DNA of 5,398 nt from Actinomycetota bacterium (GTDB lineage: Bacteria; Actinomycetota; Humimicrobiia; Humimicrobiales; Humimicrobiaceae): contig JACIXO010000107.1 of the NCBI GenBank assembly GCA_014360385.1, positions 1-5,398 of the forward strand, given 5' to 3'. The notes beneath the pieces were generated by a model, which was not told the DNA's origin, did not search any database, and saw only the letters and a list, made by a program, of their open reading frames with translations. Position numbers and translations under genes: made by a program. Positions 5,331 through 5,398 of the stretch are shown piece by piece; the first letter of the stretch is position 1; each line of letters opens with the position of its first letter.

Positions 5331-5398
5331 ATTTTTAAAATCCTTCTTAGCCTTTCTTAGTCTTTCTTTAAAAAACCCATTTTTAATATAATCCTGCC
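5331..5398 (-). other. Short upstream region of trpE at the window edge
   Basis: These 68 bases are A/T-rich and purine-rich on the minus strand. I see no Trp-codon leader, no terminator hairpin and no T-box signature, though such elements would normally lie farther upstream. The trpE frame is open throughout but lacks ATG, GTG or TTG. A second frame is open from the edge to a TAA at 5357-5359 and could be the end of an upstream gene, but 13 codons are too few to identify it. Confidence 0.4.
5341..5345 (-). promoter_or_regulatory. Ribosome binding site of trpE
   Basis: AAGGA lies 10 bases before the ATG at 5330, slightly long but acceptable, and it supports that start. Confidence 0.55.

Overview
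The window holds most of a tryptophan biosynthesis operon from a bacterium, read entirely on the minus strand. In transcription order (right to left) it carries trpE, trpD, trpC, trpF and the first 324 codons of trpB, which runs off the left edge. Every gene is identified by conserved active-site motifs, and none shows an internal stop or frameshift. The DNA is AT-rich. The proteins are rich in Lys, Ile and Glu, and arginine in the stretches read is mostly AGA/AGG. This suggests a low-GC bacterium, perhaps an anaerobe or thermophile, but no taxon can be named from the sequence alone. The ribosome binding sites are strong purine-rich sequences, and two genes (trpC, trpB) appear to use GTG starts.

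Layout, right to left. Positions 5331-5398 are a short stretch upstream of trpE with no visible leader peptide or attenuator. trpE (5330-3774) is followed by 36 bases and then trpD (3737-2721). A 77-base stretch separates the trpD stop from the preferred trpC GTG start (2643); it is also an open in-frame extension of trpC that begins with a TAATG overlap on the trpD stop. trpC ends at 1813. A 143-base AT-rich gap (1670-1812) contains an 8-bp inverted repeat, an 11-bp tandem repeat, a TATAAT box and a tiny ORF. trpF (1669-971) overlaps trpB (from 974) by four bases (GTGA).

The enzymes form one pathway. TrpE makes anthranilate from chorismate, TrpD attaches phosphoribose, TrpF isomerises phosphoribosylanthranilate, TrpC closes the indole ring, and TrpB condenses indole with serine. 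trpA is expected just beyond the left edge. trpG, the glutamine amidotransferase partner of TrpE, is not between trpE and trpD and not elsewhere in the window.

This is an ordinary metabolic operon, and I see no sign of an undescribed system. The points worth a second look are small: the structured trpC-trpF gap, the ambiguous trpC start, a basic repeat-built extension at the TrpB N-terminus, an unusually Trp-rich TrpF, and the missing trpG.
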